A stretch of DNA of 64,000 nt from Pontibacillus salicampi (GTDB lineage: Bacteria; Bacillota; Bacilli; Bacillales; BH030062). The position numbers and the translations under genes are program-made. The number at the start of each line of letters is the position of its first letter. Within the stretch, counting starts at the first letter, position 1. Positions 1-7,832 of this stretch are shown in pieces. The stretch is taken from assembly GCF_042434395.1 (NCBI RefSeq), contig NZ_JBHLTP010000003.1, forward strand, positions 372,001 through 436,000, read 5' to 3'. The notes under the pieces were generated by a model, which was not told the origin of the DNA, ran no database searches, and saw only the letters and a list, made by a program, of their open reading frames with translations.

Positions 1-1
1 A

Positions 2-307
2 ACTATTCTAAATATGATGGGGATAGACAGCGAGCAAGGCGTCAGCTTCGGTACTGACTTGTTTACTAATGATGTCGATCCTTTCGTTGTGTTGCGGGAT
101 GGAAGCTTTATTACGGAAAATTATCTGTACACGAGAGATACATGCTATGACCGTGACTCAGGGGAAGAGGTGGAATCTACTCATTGCGAACCATTCAAGG
201 CAAAAGCCCAAACAGAGCTGGATTATTCCGACAGTGTCATTTATGGTGATTTACTGCGGTTCTACAATGCTGAATATAAAGAATCAAGTGAAACGGAAAC
301 TAAATAA
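2..307 (+). CDS. yqgS: C-terminal end of a lipoteichoic acid synthase-family protein (YqgS/LtaS), 5' end outside window
   Basis: The reading frame is open from the window edge, so this is the tail of a longer protein; the ATG at 14 is internal. The visible ~101 residues match the end of LtaS-type polyglycerolphosphate synthases: an MGI segment, FGTDL, a VVLRDGSF strand, YLYTRDTCYDRDSGE, and the closing SDSVIYGDLLRFYN. The membrane helices and catalytic sulfatase-like core lie upstream and cannot be seen. The family polymerises glycerolphosphate from phosphatidylglycerol on the outer membrane face. The identification is supported by position: in B. subtilis yqgS precedes yqgT, the next gene here. 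A terminator follows. Confidence 0.8.
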   Translation, partial: TILNMMGIDSEQGVSFGTDLFTNDVDPFVVLRDGSFITENYLYTRDTCYDRDSGEEVESTHCEPFKAKAQTELDYSDSVIYGDLLRFYNAEYKESSETETK

Positions 308-317
308 GTATAAAAAA

Positions 318-347
318 GCATGTTACCCCAAGGGTAGCATGTTTTTT
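318..347 (+). terminator. Rho-independent terminator after yqgS
   Basis: Stem GCATGTTACCC pairs with GGGTAGCATG (one G-U pair) around a short loop and is followed by TTTTTT. It ends 60 bp before the next start codon. Confidence 0.85.
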
Positions 348-412
348 GTTCTGTATACCGTGGCTTTCCATATAATATGGCAAACCAATATGTATTGAGG
401 AGTGTGTATATT

Positions 413-1276
413 ATGTCATCTCTTACCCTATACGACTCTAGTCGTTTGTATGAACAAATAGATAGGCTGGGGATACTATACCCAACGATGCGCACCCAAA
501 TAATAGGTGCTTCTGTACTTGGGAAACCATTAGTCGAATTACAGCTTGGGAGTGGAAAGAAAGGAATCCACTGGAACGGGGCGTTTCATGCGAATGAGTG
601 GATTACTACCCCATTATTAATGAATGTGTTAGAGGTATATGGGACGGAGATATGCATGATTTTGAATGAAAACGATGCATTTTTGTCTATAGTTCCCATG
701 GTTAACCCAGATGGTGTAGACCTCGTCCATTATGGGTCTTCTGCCGCTGCTGAATATCGATCATTAGTGGAATCAATTAATAAAAAGGAGCAGCACAAAA
801 CGTACACAAGCTGGAAAGCAAATATTAGAGGAATTGATTTAAATAACCAATTTCCAGCAGGCTGGGAGCTAGAGAAACAACGAAAGCCAAAGCAACCATC
901 TTTTCGAGACTTTCCAGGGTACTCTCCTTTGTCAGAGCCTGAAAGTATAGCAATGTATGAGTTAACGAATTGCTATTGCTGGCACAGGATGCTCTGCTTT
1001 CATTCACAAGGGGAGGTCATTTATTGGGGATACAACCATCAGGAGCCAGACCGATCCCATGCAGTGGCAGGTGAGCTTGGAGCATGTAGTGCATACATAC
1101 CTGTCCATGGCGTGGACAGTCATGCTGGGTATAAGGATTGGTTTATTCATCATTTTCAGCAAGAAGGGTACACGATAGAAGTAGGAAAAGGGATTAACCC
1201 GTTACCAACATCAAGCTTTTCCACGTATTTCTACCAAGTCAAGGAGATTTGTTTGAAAAGTGTACAACTAAACTGA
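413..1276 (+). CDS. yqgT: M14 family zinc peptidase, gamma-D-glutamyl-diamino acid endopeptidase type (YqgT)
   Basis: A 287-residue M14 metallopeptidase domain. Zinc ligands are seen at H59 and E62 (FHANEW) and H197 (CFHSQG), the substrate-binding RGIDLNNQFPAGW stretch at 139-151, and the catalytic glutamate at E256 (TIEVGKG). The DLNNQFP form, rather than DLNRNFP of digestive carboxypeptidases, is what I recall for peptidoglycan stem-peptide endopeptidases such as endopeptidase I. There is no signal peptide and no LysM domain, so it probably acts on muropeptides in the cytoplasm. The ATG at 413 is preferred over the in-frame one at 377 because GAGGAG lies 10 bp upstream. A TATAAT at 371-376 may be its -10 box. 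Confidence 0.85.
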   Translation: MSSLTLYDSSRLYEQIDRLGILYPTMRTQIIGASVLGKPLVELQLGSGKKGIHWNGAFHANEWITTPLLMNVLEVYGTEICMILNENDAFLSIVPMVNPDGVDLVHYGSSAAAEYRSLVESINKKEQHKTYTSWKANIRGIDLNNQFPAGWELEKQRKPKQPSFRDFPGYSPLSEPESIAMYELTNCYCWHRMLCFHSQGEVIYWGYNHQEPDRSHAVAGELGACSAYIPVHGVDSHAGYKDWFIHHFQQEGYTIEVGKGINPLPTSSFSTYFYQVKEICLKSVQLN

Positions 1277-1364
1277 TCAATGACGAGAAGCAATAACTTC
1301 CCTTCTAATGGAGGAGAAATGTTATAATTTTCATGGAAAGGAAAATATAAAGAGGTGAGCTTGG

Positions 1365-2480
1365 ATGAAGAAAGCGACAATGCTTCTTCTTTTTTTATGG
1401 TTGCTTGCAGGATGTCAAACAGTCATTCATCAAGGTGATAATGTCGAACAAAAAACGATGTCTATAATTCACAAGGAGCTGTCCCCCTCTTTTCTTACAC
1501 AGAAAATACAACACATTCCCTATGGTCGTGTTGCCAGCGTACATGGTTTTATAGGTGATGACACAATTGTGTATTCCTCTATAAGAGAAAGATGGCACGT
1601 AAAGACAATGTCACTTGAAACAGGTGAGATTACATCTATATATCAAACGGAAAATCCCATAGTAACTGTCCGGCCTGATCCACATTTCATGTACACTTTT
1701 ATGGAGGAAAAAACACCTAATGGCGGTTCTTTAATTACCATTGTTAATAATGATGGAAAGGTCATTCATCAACAGAGCATACAAGCATTAGAAACAGACT
1801 GGAATTGGAACTCCTTTCAAAAGGGGAGTGGTGTGCTTACAGCATATTTAGAAGAAGGAGCTTCAAGCGTCACCAATATTCACATACAGGAGGATGAGGT
1901 AATAGATTCTCCACTACCAGTGCATGCTTATAATAAATGGATGAATGAACACCAACTAATAAGTTTTAATTGGGGAAAAGGATTGAACCTTGTAGCGGAT
2001 CTAGAGTTATATGATACTCTGACAGGCACTACTACCACTTTTGAAAGAGACGTCCTTGCTTTTGAAGCACAAAAAGCTTATTACATGATTGTTCGTCCTG
2101 AAGGGGAAAATGATAAAGGTACTTTGCATTTTCAGTTCTGGGATAAACAAACTTCCGAAATAGTAGCCAGTTTTTCCATCCCTATGCTCCAAACCCATTC
2201 TGGACACTACTGGCTTCCATCGTATGATTGGAATCCTGATACTAACCACTTTTATACGTTTGCACCAAAAAGGTCCGCATCTGTGCTGGAATATAACGAG
2301 CCATATGAGCTGATTCAATTTTCTATTGATAGAAATAGGGAAGAGGTTATTGTAACAGATACCACTCATACCCCGATAGTTTGCTCCACGAATAATCTTT
2401 GTTTAGTAGGGGAAAGAGGAACAAAGGTGCTGCACGTGCCGAGTGGGGTTATACAGCATGTAGAGGAAGGGGAAAGGTAA
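1365..2480 (+). CDS. yqgU: YqgU-like lipoprotein of unknown function
   Basis: Begins MKKAT followed by a hydrophobic stretch ending in a lipobox LLAG-C17, so it should be a membrane-anchored lipoprotein on the outer cell surface. The remaining ~350 residues contain repeated strand-rich segments (for example VSLETGEITSIYQT-like blocks) that suggest a beta-propeller, which is inference only. It occupies the position of B. subtilis yqgU after yqgT. RBS AGAGGTGAG precedes the ATG. Its stop codon abuts the ATG of the following ABC ATPase, so the two are probably translated together. No function is assigned. Confidence 0.75.
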   Translation: MKKATMLLLFLWLLAGCQTVIHQGDNVEQKTMSIIHKELSPSFLTQKIQHIPYGRVASVHGFIGDDTIVYSSIRERWHVKTMSLETGEITSIYQTENPIVTVRPDPHFMYTFMEEKTPNGGSLITIVNNDGKVIHQQSIQALETDWNWNSFQKGSGVLTAYLEEGASSVTNIHIQEDEVIDSPLPVHAYNKWMNEHQLISFNWGKGLNLVADLELYDTLTGTTTTFERDVLAFEAQKAYYMIVRPEGENDKGTLHFQFWDKQTSEIVASFSIPMLQTHSGHYWLPSYDWNPDTNHFYTFAPKRSASVLEYNEPYELIQFSIDRNREEVIVTDTTHTPIVCSTNNLCLVGERGTKVLHVPSGVIQHVEEGER

Positions 2481-3176
2481 ATGGATGACGTTCTGTATCA
2501 TTTTCAACACATACATAAACATACATTACAAGATGTTAGTTTTCAGGTGAAGAAAGAGGAGAAAGTAGTGGTATTTGGTCCTTCTGGAGCTGGTAAGAGT
2601 ACGCTGTTGCATCTATTTAACAGACTTCAGGATCCAGAAGAGGGAACTATCCTATTTAAAGGAAAAGATATTACTACATACGAAATCCCAACGTTGCGTC
2701 GTGAAGCGGGGTTAGTACTGCAGGCTCCTAATTTGTTTCCTGGGACGGTACTCGACAATATCAAGTATGGACCTGAGCTATGCAAAAGGTGGAAAGATGA
2801 ATATGCAGAAAAATTATTAGAATATGTGCAGCTTCCAAAGGAAATGTTGCACCGAGTGGTGGACCAATTGTCTGGCGGAGAGAAGCAGAGAGTGTCCTTA
2901 GCAAGGACGTTAGCTAATGAACCGGACGTATTATTGTTGGACGAACCAACCAGTGCATTAGACCAACACACAATGGAAGATATAGAAGAAGTGTTGAATA
3001 ACTTAATTCGAGTACACCAGTTAACGATGGTTATGGTAACCCATAATTTACGGCAAGCTAGAAGACTTGGAGATAAAGGAATCTTCCTATCTGATGGTAG
3101 GATTGAGGAGGTTGGTCCCATTGATGAGCTGTTGGACAACCCGCAATCAGAGAGTTTGAAATATTTTTTAGCTTAG
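2481..3176 (+). CDS. fetA: ABC transporter ATPase, FetA/YbbL type
   Basis: A 231-residue ABC ATPase: Walker A GPSGAGKST at 33-41, signature LSGGE at 130-134, Walker B VLLLDEP at 150-156, switch histidine in VTHN. It is paired with a UPF0014-type permease starting 40 bp downstream, the arrangement of the FetAB (YbbLM, B. subtilis YjkAB) exporter linked to iron homeostasis and oxidative-stress resistance in E. coli. The substrate here is inferred from family. RBS AGGGGAAAGG lies inside the end of the yqgU gene and the ATG directly follows its stop. In B. subtilis the pair is not at this locus. Confidence 0.85.
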   Translation: MDDVLYHFQHIHKHTLQDVSFQVKKEEKVVVFGPSGAGKSTLLHLFNRLQDPEEGTILFKGKDITTYEIPTLRREAGLVLQAPNLFPGTVLDNIKYGPELCKRWKDEYAEKLLEYVQLPKEMLHRVVDQLSGGEKQRVSLARTLANEPDVLLLDEPTSALDQHTMEDIEEVLNNLIRVHQLTMVMVTHNLRQARRLGDKGIFLSDGRIEEVGPIDELLDNPQSESLKYFLA

Positions 3177-3215
3177 CACGTTCATCTACCTAATATAAAC
3201 GGAAGGAGAAAGAAG

Positions 3216-3995
3216 ATGTCGCCGGATATTTCTAACACGTCCTTATTATTTCTATTAGTGTTTGTATTTGTACCGTTAACTTTATCCTATTATTATCAGC
3301 TTGGTTTGAAAAAGGATATTATTTGGTCCTCCCTTAGAGGTACGGTGCAACTATTTTTAATTGGTTACGCATTAACCTATTTATTCGATCTTCCACCATT
3401 AGTTGGAATCCCGCTTATGTTGACAATAATGTTGTTGGTAGCAAGCTTCCATGCTAGAAAGAAAGGGGCTGGCATCCCTAACGTCCTTCTGACCATTTTA
3501 TTGGGGCTTGTTCTCATTGAAGGAAGTGTTCTCTCCCTGTGGTTAGTAGCTGATATGATTGAGTTTACGCCTTCTGAAGTCATACCGATGAGCGGGATGG
3601 TAATTGGTAACAGTATGGTGGCTATGGGGTTAGCGCTTGATCGGATGAAAAGTGAATTCAAAGAGAATAAAGGAAGAATCCTGGCAGCGTTGGCCCTTGG
3701 CGCTACACCGAACCAATCATCCAAGTTACTGATTAAACAGACATTGAATGCCTCGCTTATTCCTAATGTAGATAAATTGAAAACCATTGGGCTTGTCCAG
3801 CTGCCAGGGATGATGACAGGGTTAATTCTAGGCGGGGTAGAACCTGTTATCGCTATAAAGTATCAGCTCGTAATATCGTTAAGTATTTTTTCTGCGGTCA
3901 CCCTAAGTACCATATTTGTCACCTTAATGAGCTACCGCTACTTCTATAACGACCGAATGCAATTAATAGATATGGGTACGGAAACGTCGTCTTAG
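3216..3995 (+). CDS. fetB: ABC transporter permease, FetB/UPF0014 family
   Basis: A 259-residue polytopic membrane protein with about six to seven hydrophobic helices. Family hallmarks are the early RGTVQLFLIGY segment, the central MSGMVIGNSMVAMGLALDR motif, and LGATPNQSSK followed by NVDKLKTIGLVQLPGMMTGLILGG. These identify the UPF0014/FetB permeases that work with a FetA ATPase, which is the gene immediately upstream. RBS GGAAGGAGAAAG precedes the ATG. Probably exports iron or a related metal; substrate not shown by sequence. Confidence 0.9.
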   Translation: MSPDISNTSLLFLLVFVFVPLTLSYYYQLGLKKDIIWSSLRGTVQLFLIGYALTYLFDLPPLVGIPLMLTIMLLVASFHARKKGAGIPNVLLTILLGLVLIEGSVLSLWLVADMIEFTPSEVIPMSGMVIGNSMVAMGLALDRMKSEFKENKGRILAALALGATPNQSSKLLIKQTLNASLIPNVDKLKTIGLVQLPGMMTGLILGGVEPVIAIKYQLVISLSIFSAVTLSTIFVTLMSYRYFYNDRMQLIDMGTETSS

Positions 3996-4004
3996 AAAGA
4001 TGCA

Positions 4005-4038
4005 TAAAAAATCCTAGTACAGGTGCTTGTACTAGGAT
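4005..4038 (-). terminator. Terminator of the DUF2759 gene, possibly also stopping fetB
   Basis: Perfect 11-bp stem ATCCTAGTACA (4011-4021) with its complement at 4028-4038. Read on the minus strand the stem is followed by a T tract (complement of AAAAAA at 4005-4010). On the plus strand no T tract follows, so it is a weaker stop for fetB. Confidence 0.8.
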
Positions 4039-4065
4039 GGTTACGGAACGTATAAATGGTGCGGA

Positions 4066-4248
4066 TTAATGACCGCCACCGCCGCCGCTTGTAAATTGTG
4101 AGATAATCGTCATGATGGAAAAGAATCCAAATACAAGGGTAGAAATACCTGCGAATGCAACAGCAAACATGTTTCTTGTTTTAAATTCACGGAATACTGC
4201 CAATGCACAAAGAATGGTTACAAGTAGCATCATAATAGCCAAAGTCAT
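4066..4248 (-). CDS. yqgW: DUF2759 family small membrane protein (YqgW)
   Basis: A 60-residue protein with two hydrophobic helices (about residues 3-18 and 28-48), a short basic connection REFKTRN, and a glycine-rich tail ending GGGGGH. It matches the DUF2759/YqgW family in size, pattern and position (before yqgX, opposite strand, as in B. subtilis). RBS AAGGGAGG precedes the ATG on the minus strand. Function unknown. A complementary frame on the plus strand is not considered coding. Confidence 0.8.
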   Translation of the reverse strand: MTLAIMMLLVTILCALAVFREFKTRNMFAVAFAGISTLVFGFFSIMTIISQFTSGGGGGH

Positions 4249-4426
4249 GGTTGATAAACCTCCCTTTTACACTATCACCGTTGAATACGGTGTGGTTGTT
4301 TATTACAATTAATATGTATCTTTTCTATTCTCCTCATACATTTTAAACGACTTTTGTTTGTTTGTCGAGATACAGATGGCAGTTTTCGGAATTATTTTTT
4401 TTAAGTACTTAGAACAACGAAAATAC

Positions 4427-4455
4427 CGTAAGCGCGGGAATCGTAATCGCTTACG
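4427..4455. promoter_or_regulatory. Inverted repeat in the yqgX leader
   Basis: Perfect 8-bp arms CGTAAGCG (4427-4434) and CGCTTACG (4448-4455) separated by 13 bp, ending 37 bp before the yqgX start codon and just upstream of its RBS. It could be an operator or an RNA hairpin; no known consensus is recognised. Confidence 0.45.
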
Positions 4456-4491
4456 AAAAATTCAATTTGTCACTATATTAGGAGGAATACC

Positions 4492-5118
4492 ATGGAAATA
4501 GAACAGCTTCCCCTTGGACCACTCGGTACTAATTGTTATTTACTTGTAGAAGGAGATCGTACATTAATTGTAGACCCAGGTGGAGATGCAGAAAAGTTAA
4601 TTAGGATGGTGGAGAGGAGAAAGCTTACACCTGCAGCTATTCTCTTAACCCACGCTCATTTTGATCACATTGGAGCAGTAGATGAAGTAAGAGAGCGCTA
4701 TAATATAGACGTGTATGTACACGAACTTGAGAAGGATTGGTTAATGGATGCTAATCAAAACGGATCCTCCTTCTTCCCAATGGCGACTCCACCGGTTACT
4801 GCAAGACCAGCAGATTACTTCTTAACAGAAGGGACACAGACAATTGACAAATTTTCCTTTGAAGTACGACATACACCAGGTCATTCACCAGGCAGTATAA
4901 CCTTCCTATTTCAGGAGGATCATATCGCTATTGTAGGGGACACTTTATTTCAAGGCGGAATTGGTAGAACAGACCTTCCCGGGGGCGACATGAATACGCT
5001 TATGGACAGTATAGAGCAAAAAATATTAACCTTGCCTGGTACCTTCACGGTTTGTCCTGGTCATGGAAGCACTACGACAGTTGACGAAGAAAAACAAAGT
5101 AATCCATTCCTATCATAA
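4492..5118 (+). CDS. yqgX: Metallo-beta-lactamase fold hydrolase, glyoxalase II-like (YqgX)
   Basis: A 208-residue MBL-fold hydrolase. The dinuclear zinc motif THAHFDH spans residues 53-59; further ligands are in HTPGHSPGS (third histidine), GDTLFQGGIGR (bridging aspartate) and CPGHGS (last histidine). Length and motifs match YqgX-type glyoxalase II-like enzymes, which hydrolyse thioesters of a low-molecular-weight thiol in methylglyoxal detoxification; the substrate is inferred from family. The ATG has a strong RBS (AGGAGG, spacing 7). It is monocistronic, with a terminator 28 bp after the stop. Confidence 0.9.
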   Translation: MEIEQLPLGPLGTNCYLLVEGDRTLIVDPGGDAEKLIRMVERRKLTPAAILLTHAHFDHIGAVDEVRERYNIDVYVHELEKDWLMDANQNGSSFFPMATPPVTARPADYFLTEGTQTIDKFSFEVRHTPGHSPGSITFLFQEDHIAIVGDTLFQGGIGRTDLPGGDMNTLMDSIEQKILTLPGTFTVCPGHGSTTTVDEEKQSNPFLS

Positions 5119-5145
5119 AACAATATATCTAATCATATAGATAAG

Positions 5146-5179
5146 AGTAGCCCTAACAGGCTGCTTTTTATTTTTGGAA
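5146..5179 (+). terminator. Rho-independent terminator after yqgX
   Basis: AGTAGCC (5146-5152) pairs with GGCTGCT (5159-5165, one G-U) and is followed by TTTTTATTTTT. The next gene starts only 11 bp after it. Confidence 0.8.
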
Positions 5180-5189
5180 TAATAAGGAT

Positions 5190-6233
5190 GTGATTCCTAT
5201 ACAAGACACATTTATTCCATACGACACTTTTATCGAGCGAGCATTGTATCATCAAGAGGGCTTTTATGAAAAAAAAGAGGCGAAAATTGGACAAGCTGGG
5301 GACTTTTATACTTCTGTATCGATTAGTCCATTGTTCGCTCAGCTGATGGCTCTCTACTTTATACGAACCAGTAGAACGTATTCCCTTCCTCTTCATATTT
5401 GTGAAATAGGAGGAGGAGATGGTAGCTTCGCCAAGCAGGTATGTACAACCATAGAAGAACATCAGCTAGAATATCATTACTTTCTTGTAGAAAGAAGCAA
5501 TCAACACCGAGATGAGGCAGCGAAAGTATTGCAGGATTTCACATACTGCACTATTTACGAGAGTCTGGAGCAACTAATGGAAGAGAGCGATGGTTGGGAA
5601 GGGATCGTATTCTCTAATGAATGGCTGGATGCTCAACCTGTAAAAGTCTTGGAAAGAATGAGAGACACCTTCTTTGAAATAGGTATTTCTGAAGTGGAAG
5701 GACAATTTCAAGAAATGAAACGACCGGCTGACTACTTGTTATTGGATTTCTGTAACAAATACCAATATATTCTGCCGGAAGGGTTTCGGCTGGAGGTTCC
5801 TCTTTATATGCCCTATTACGCGGCATCCTTGGCTACACTGCTTAAAAGGGGAGTGGTAGCTACAATAGATTATGGGTACACCCATACAGAATTACAGCAT
5901 CCTGCCCGGCGCGAAGGTACATTGAGGGGCTATCAAAACCATATTCAATACAAGGATTATCTATCCAACCACACTTCTATGGATTTAACTCATCACGTCC
6001 ATTGGGACACGTGGGATCAAGCATGTGAGGAGGTTGGGTTGATAAATATGGGACGGTTTAAGCAACAAGAATTCCTCATGGAGCAAGGGATTATAGAGCA
6101 TCTTCAACTAGCTTCAACCCATAATCCTTTCAGTGAACAACAGAAACAAAACAGAGCCATTCGCACCTTTATAATGGGAGACCAGCTTGCAAACTCCTTT
6201 GATGTAAGCCTTCACCAAAAAGGTATCACATGA
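5190..6233 (+). CDS. SAM-dependent methyltransferase, MidA/NDUFAF7 family
   Basis: A 347-residue protein with the family's N-terminal GxxGDFYTSVSxSPLFA segment (residues 35-50), the SAM-binding glycine-rich loop CEIGGGDGSF (71-80), a FSNEWLDAQPV motif after strand 4, and DYGYTHTEL later. This matches the COG1565/MidA family, whose mitochondrial member methylates an arginine of a complex I subunit; the bacterial substrate is unknown. The GTG at 5190 is the only early start in frame and its RBS (AAGGA) sits unusually close, so the start is uncertain. The gene ends at a bidirectional terminator. Confidence 0.75.
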   Translation: MIPIQDTFIPYDTFIERALYHQEGFYEKKEAKIGQAGDFYTSVSISPLFAQLMALYFIRTSRTYSLPLHICEIGGGDGSFAKQVCTTIEEHQLEYHYFLVERSNQHRDEAAKVLQDFTYCTIYESLEQLMEESDGWEGIVFSNEWLDAQPVKVLERMRDTFFEIGISEVEGQFQEMKRPADYLLLDFCNKYQYILPEGFRLEVPLYMPYYAASLATLLKRGVVATIDYGYTHTELQHPARREGTLRGYQNHIQYKDYLSNHTSMDLTHHVHWDTWDQACEEVGLINMGRFKQQEFLMEQGIIEHLQLASTHNPFSEQQKQNRAIRTFIMGDQLANSFDVSLHQKGIT

Positions 6234-6267
6234 AAAACCCCTTAACGTGAAACCGTTAAGGGGTTTT
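6234..6267. terminator. Bidirectional terminator between the methyltransferase and yqgY
   Basis: Perfect 14-bp stem AAAACCCCTTAACG / CGTTAAGGGGTTTT with a 6-nt loop. A tracts and T tracts on both sides let it serve convergent transcripts from both strands. Confidence 0.9.
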
Positions 6268-6312
6268 AGCATGTATTCGTGCACGCTTGGCTATTCCAGT
6301 TTACATCCATTC

Positions 6313-6555
6313 TTAGTGTCCGAAAGACGGCGTGAGAATAAATGAAGAGTAGTAAGTGAATCCAATGAAGAATAGCGTTAAATAAGCACCAAATATGTAC
6401 ATGTACATACGCTCAGATAGTTTTAAATAGCTAAGAGCTACAAAGAATACGGTTTGCACTAAACTAAGCATTGCAGCGTCATGTAGTTCACCGACGAAAA
6501 ACATGACCGTAAAGATACCTGTCCAGAAACCTAGGACGCGAAACATACGATCCAT
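6313..6555 (-). CDS. yqgY: DUF2626 family membrane protein (YqgY)
   Basis: An 80-residue protein starting MDRMFRVLGFWTG with three hydrophobic stretches (about 7-22, 29-42, 52-70), matching the DUF2626/YqgY family by size and sequence pattern. The internal ATG at 6555 is chosen over a longer frame because GGAGGGGG lies 7 bp upstream on the minus strand and the extra N-terminus is unlike the family. It sits between yqgX and mgsR as in B. subtilis. Function unknown. Confidence 0.8.
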   Translation of the reverse strand: MDRMFRVLGFWTGIFTVMFFVGELHDAAMLSLVQTVFFVALSYLKLSERMYMYIFGAYLTLFFIGFTYYSSFILTPSFGH

Positions 6556-6793
6556 ATAGAATCCCCCTCCTTTAACACAAAGGTGACTTATCATCGTAAT
6601 TATAAACGACTGGTGCGGAAATGTAAATGAGTACGTGAAAACCTTATCATGAACTTTTCTGACAATCTTATGGCCATCGTGATGGATCATTAATGTGTGT
6701 TGAATAGTAATAATATTGGCTTGATGTTTATTACCCTACCCTTATTTCATGAAAATAAACTACATATTTTTGAAAAAACTTAAGGCAAATAAG

Positions 6794-6833
6794 TGTACAA
6801 ATATTGTACAACGGTTATACAATATACATAACC
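6794..6833. promoter_or_regulatory. Two adjacent palindromes upstream of mgsR
   Basis: TGTACAA-N3-TTGTACA (6794-6810) is followed within 3 bp by GGTTAT-N9-ATAACC (6813-6833). They lie 41-80 bp before the mgsR start in the 318-bp interval after yqgY (6556-6873), which otherwise holds no gene. Operators or part of the promoter; no consensus recognised. Confidence 0.5.
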
Positions 6834-6873
6834 TAAACGATACTTCTAATTACATGAAGGGGAGCGATGAAGT

Positions 6874-7260
6874 GTGAGTGGACTTACTTTTTTTACCTAT
6901 CCAAGCTGTACATCTTGTAGAAGGACGAAGCAATGGTTGAACAATCAGAATGTGCTGTTTAAGGAAAGACATATTTTTCGAGAAACACCAAGCTACGATG
7001 AGCTATTACACATTTTACGATTAACCACTAATGGAATAGATGAAATATTGGCCACACGGGGAAAAACATATAAATCGTTAGACGTAGATGTAAACGATCT
7101 AACCATCTCTGAGTTCATTGAACTTGTCATGAAGGAACCTAAGCTATTACGCCGTCCTATTGTTACCGATGGAGATAAGCTTGTAATTGGATATAATGAA
7201 GATGGACTGCGCAGCATCACACATATGAAGGAAAATTTCCTGCTATCAAATATTTCGTAA
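6874..7260 (+). CDS. mgsR: Spx/ArsC-family transcriptional regulator, MgsR (YqgZ) type
   Basis: A 128-residue Spx-family protein. The redox motif C12-T-S-C15 follows the first strand (FFTYPSCTSCRR), and LLRRPIVTDGDKLVIGY is the conserved ArsC-fold C-terminal element that in Spx contacts RNA polymerase alpha. In B. subtilis yqgZ encodes MgsR, a thiol-controlled modulator of the general stress response, and occupies the same place before the comG region. GTG start at 6874 has AAGGGGAG about 10 bp upstream. Spx itself is the alternative, but the neighbourhood favours MgsR. Confidence 0.8.
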   Translation: MSGLTFFTYPSCTSCRRTKQWLNNQNVLFKERHIFRETPSYDELLHILRLTTNGIDEILATRGKTYKSLDVDVNDLTISEFIELVMKEPKLLRRPIVTDGDKLVIGYNEDGLRSITHMKENFLLSNIS

Positions 7261-7264
7261 CAAT

Positions 7265-7317
7265 CTACAAGAAGAACCCTGATGCTGCTTGTGAAAGCGT
7301 CAGGGTTCTTCTTGTAG
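7265..7317. terminator. Long hairpin between mgsR and tRNA-Gln
   Basis: Perfect 18-bp stem (7265-7282 with 7300-7317) and 17-nt loop between convergent genes. No strong T run follows on either strand, so it may be a terminator of atypical form or a transcript-stabilising stem. Confidence 0.6.
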
Positions 7318-7323
7318 GTTGTA

Positions 7324-7395
7324 CTGGGCTAGCTGGATTCGAACCAGCGCATAACGGTACCAAAAACCGCTGCCTTACCGCTTGGCTATAGCCCA
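7324..7395 (-). tRNA. tRNA-Gln (anticodon UUG)
   Basis: The minus strand reads TGGGCTA...TAGCCCA as a 7-bp acceptor stem, AGCCAAGCGGTAAGGC as the D arm, an anticodon loop TTTTGGT with anticodon TTG, and GCTGG-TTCGAAT-CCAGC as the T arm. CCA is not encoded (the discriminator G is followed by TAC). It lies 62 bp from the comGG stop codon on the same strand. Confidence 0.95.
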
Positions 7396-7457
7396 AAAAG
7401 ATTACAACCTTATCATGTCATCCTTTCCTATGACTTATACATACATGGAGCATTTTT

Positions 7458-7832
7458 TTAATATGGAATGTTTCTGTACAAGGTCATTGCTTTTTTACTA
7501 TGCTGCGTAGTTTCTACAGAGATCACTAACCTCCATCTACCATCGCTTACACGATGTCCTTTCACCGTTCCTTCTCCGTAAGGGAAAGAATAGACATACG
7601 TTTGTTGCTCGCTGAAAGAAGCTTTATAGATAGAATCCATAGCAGTAGCAGTGGTCATTTGAAAGAGGGTATTTAATCTGATTAATTCTTTTTCATTGGT
7701 GGTAAAAGCTTGAATATGCTTATGCTCATAGAGAAGGACAGAAAGTAGGAAAAACAAAAATGTCAGGATGACCAGAAGGAGTGGGAGAGCATCACCTGAA
7801 TTGTTATTTAAACGAGAAGAACGTTTTCTCAT
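7458..7832 (-). CDS. comGG: Competence pseudopilus protein ComGG
   Basis: Last gene of the comG operon. About 124 residues: a short basic N-terminus (RKRSSR), one hydrophobic helix (ALPLLLVILTFLFFLLSVLL), and a hydrophilic C-terminus with a short strand-rich end. ComGG proteins are poorly conserved and lack a clear prepilin cleavage motif, as here; the call rests on topology and operon position. Of three nearby ATGs (7856, 7838, 7832) the last has AAGGTGG at the best spacing. It overlaps comGF by 29 bp. Confidence 0.8.
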   Translation of the reverse strand: MRKRSSRLNNNSGDALPLLLVILTFLFFLLSVLLYEHKHIQAFTTNEKELIRLNTLFQMTTATAMDSIYKASFSEQQTYVYSFPYGEGTVKGHRVSDGRWRLVISVETTQHSKKAMTLYRNIPY

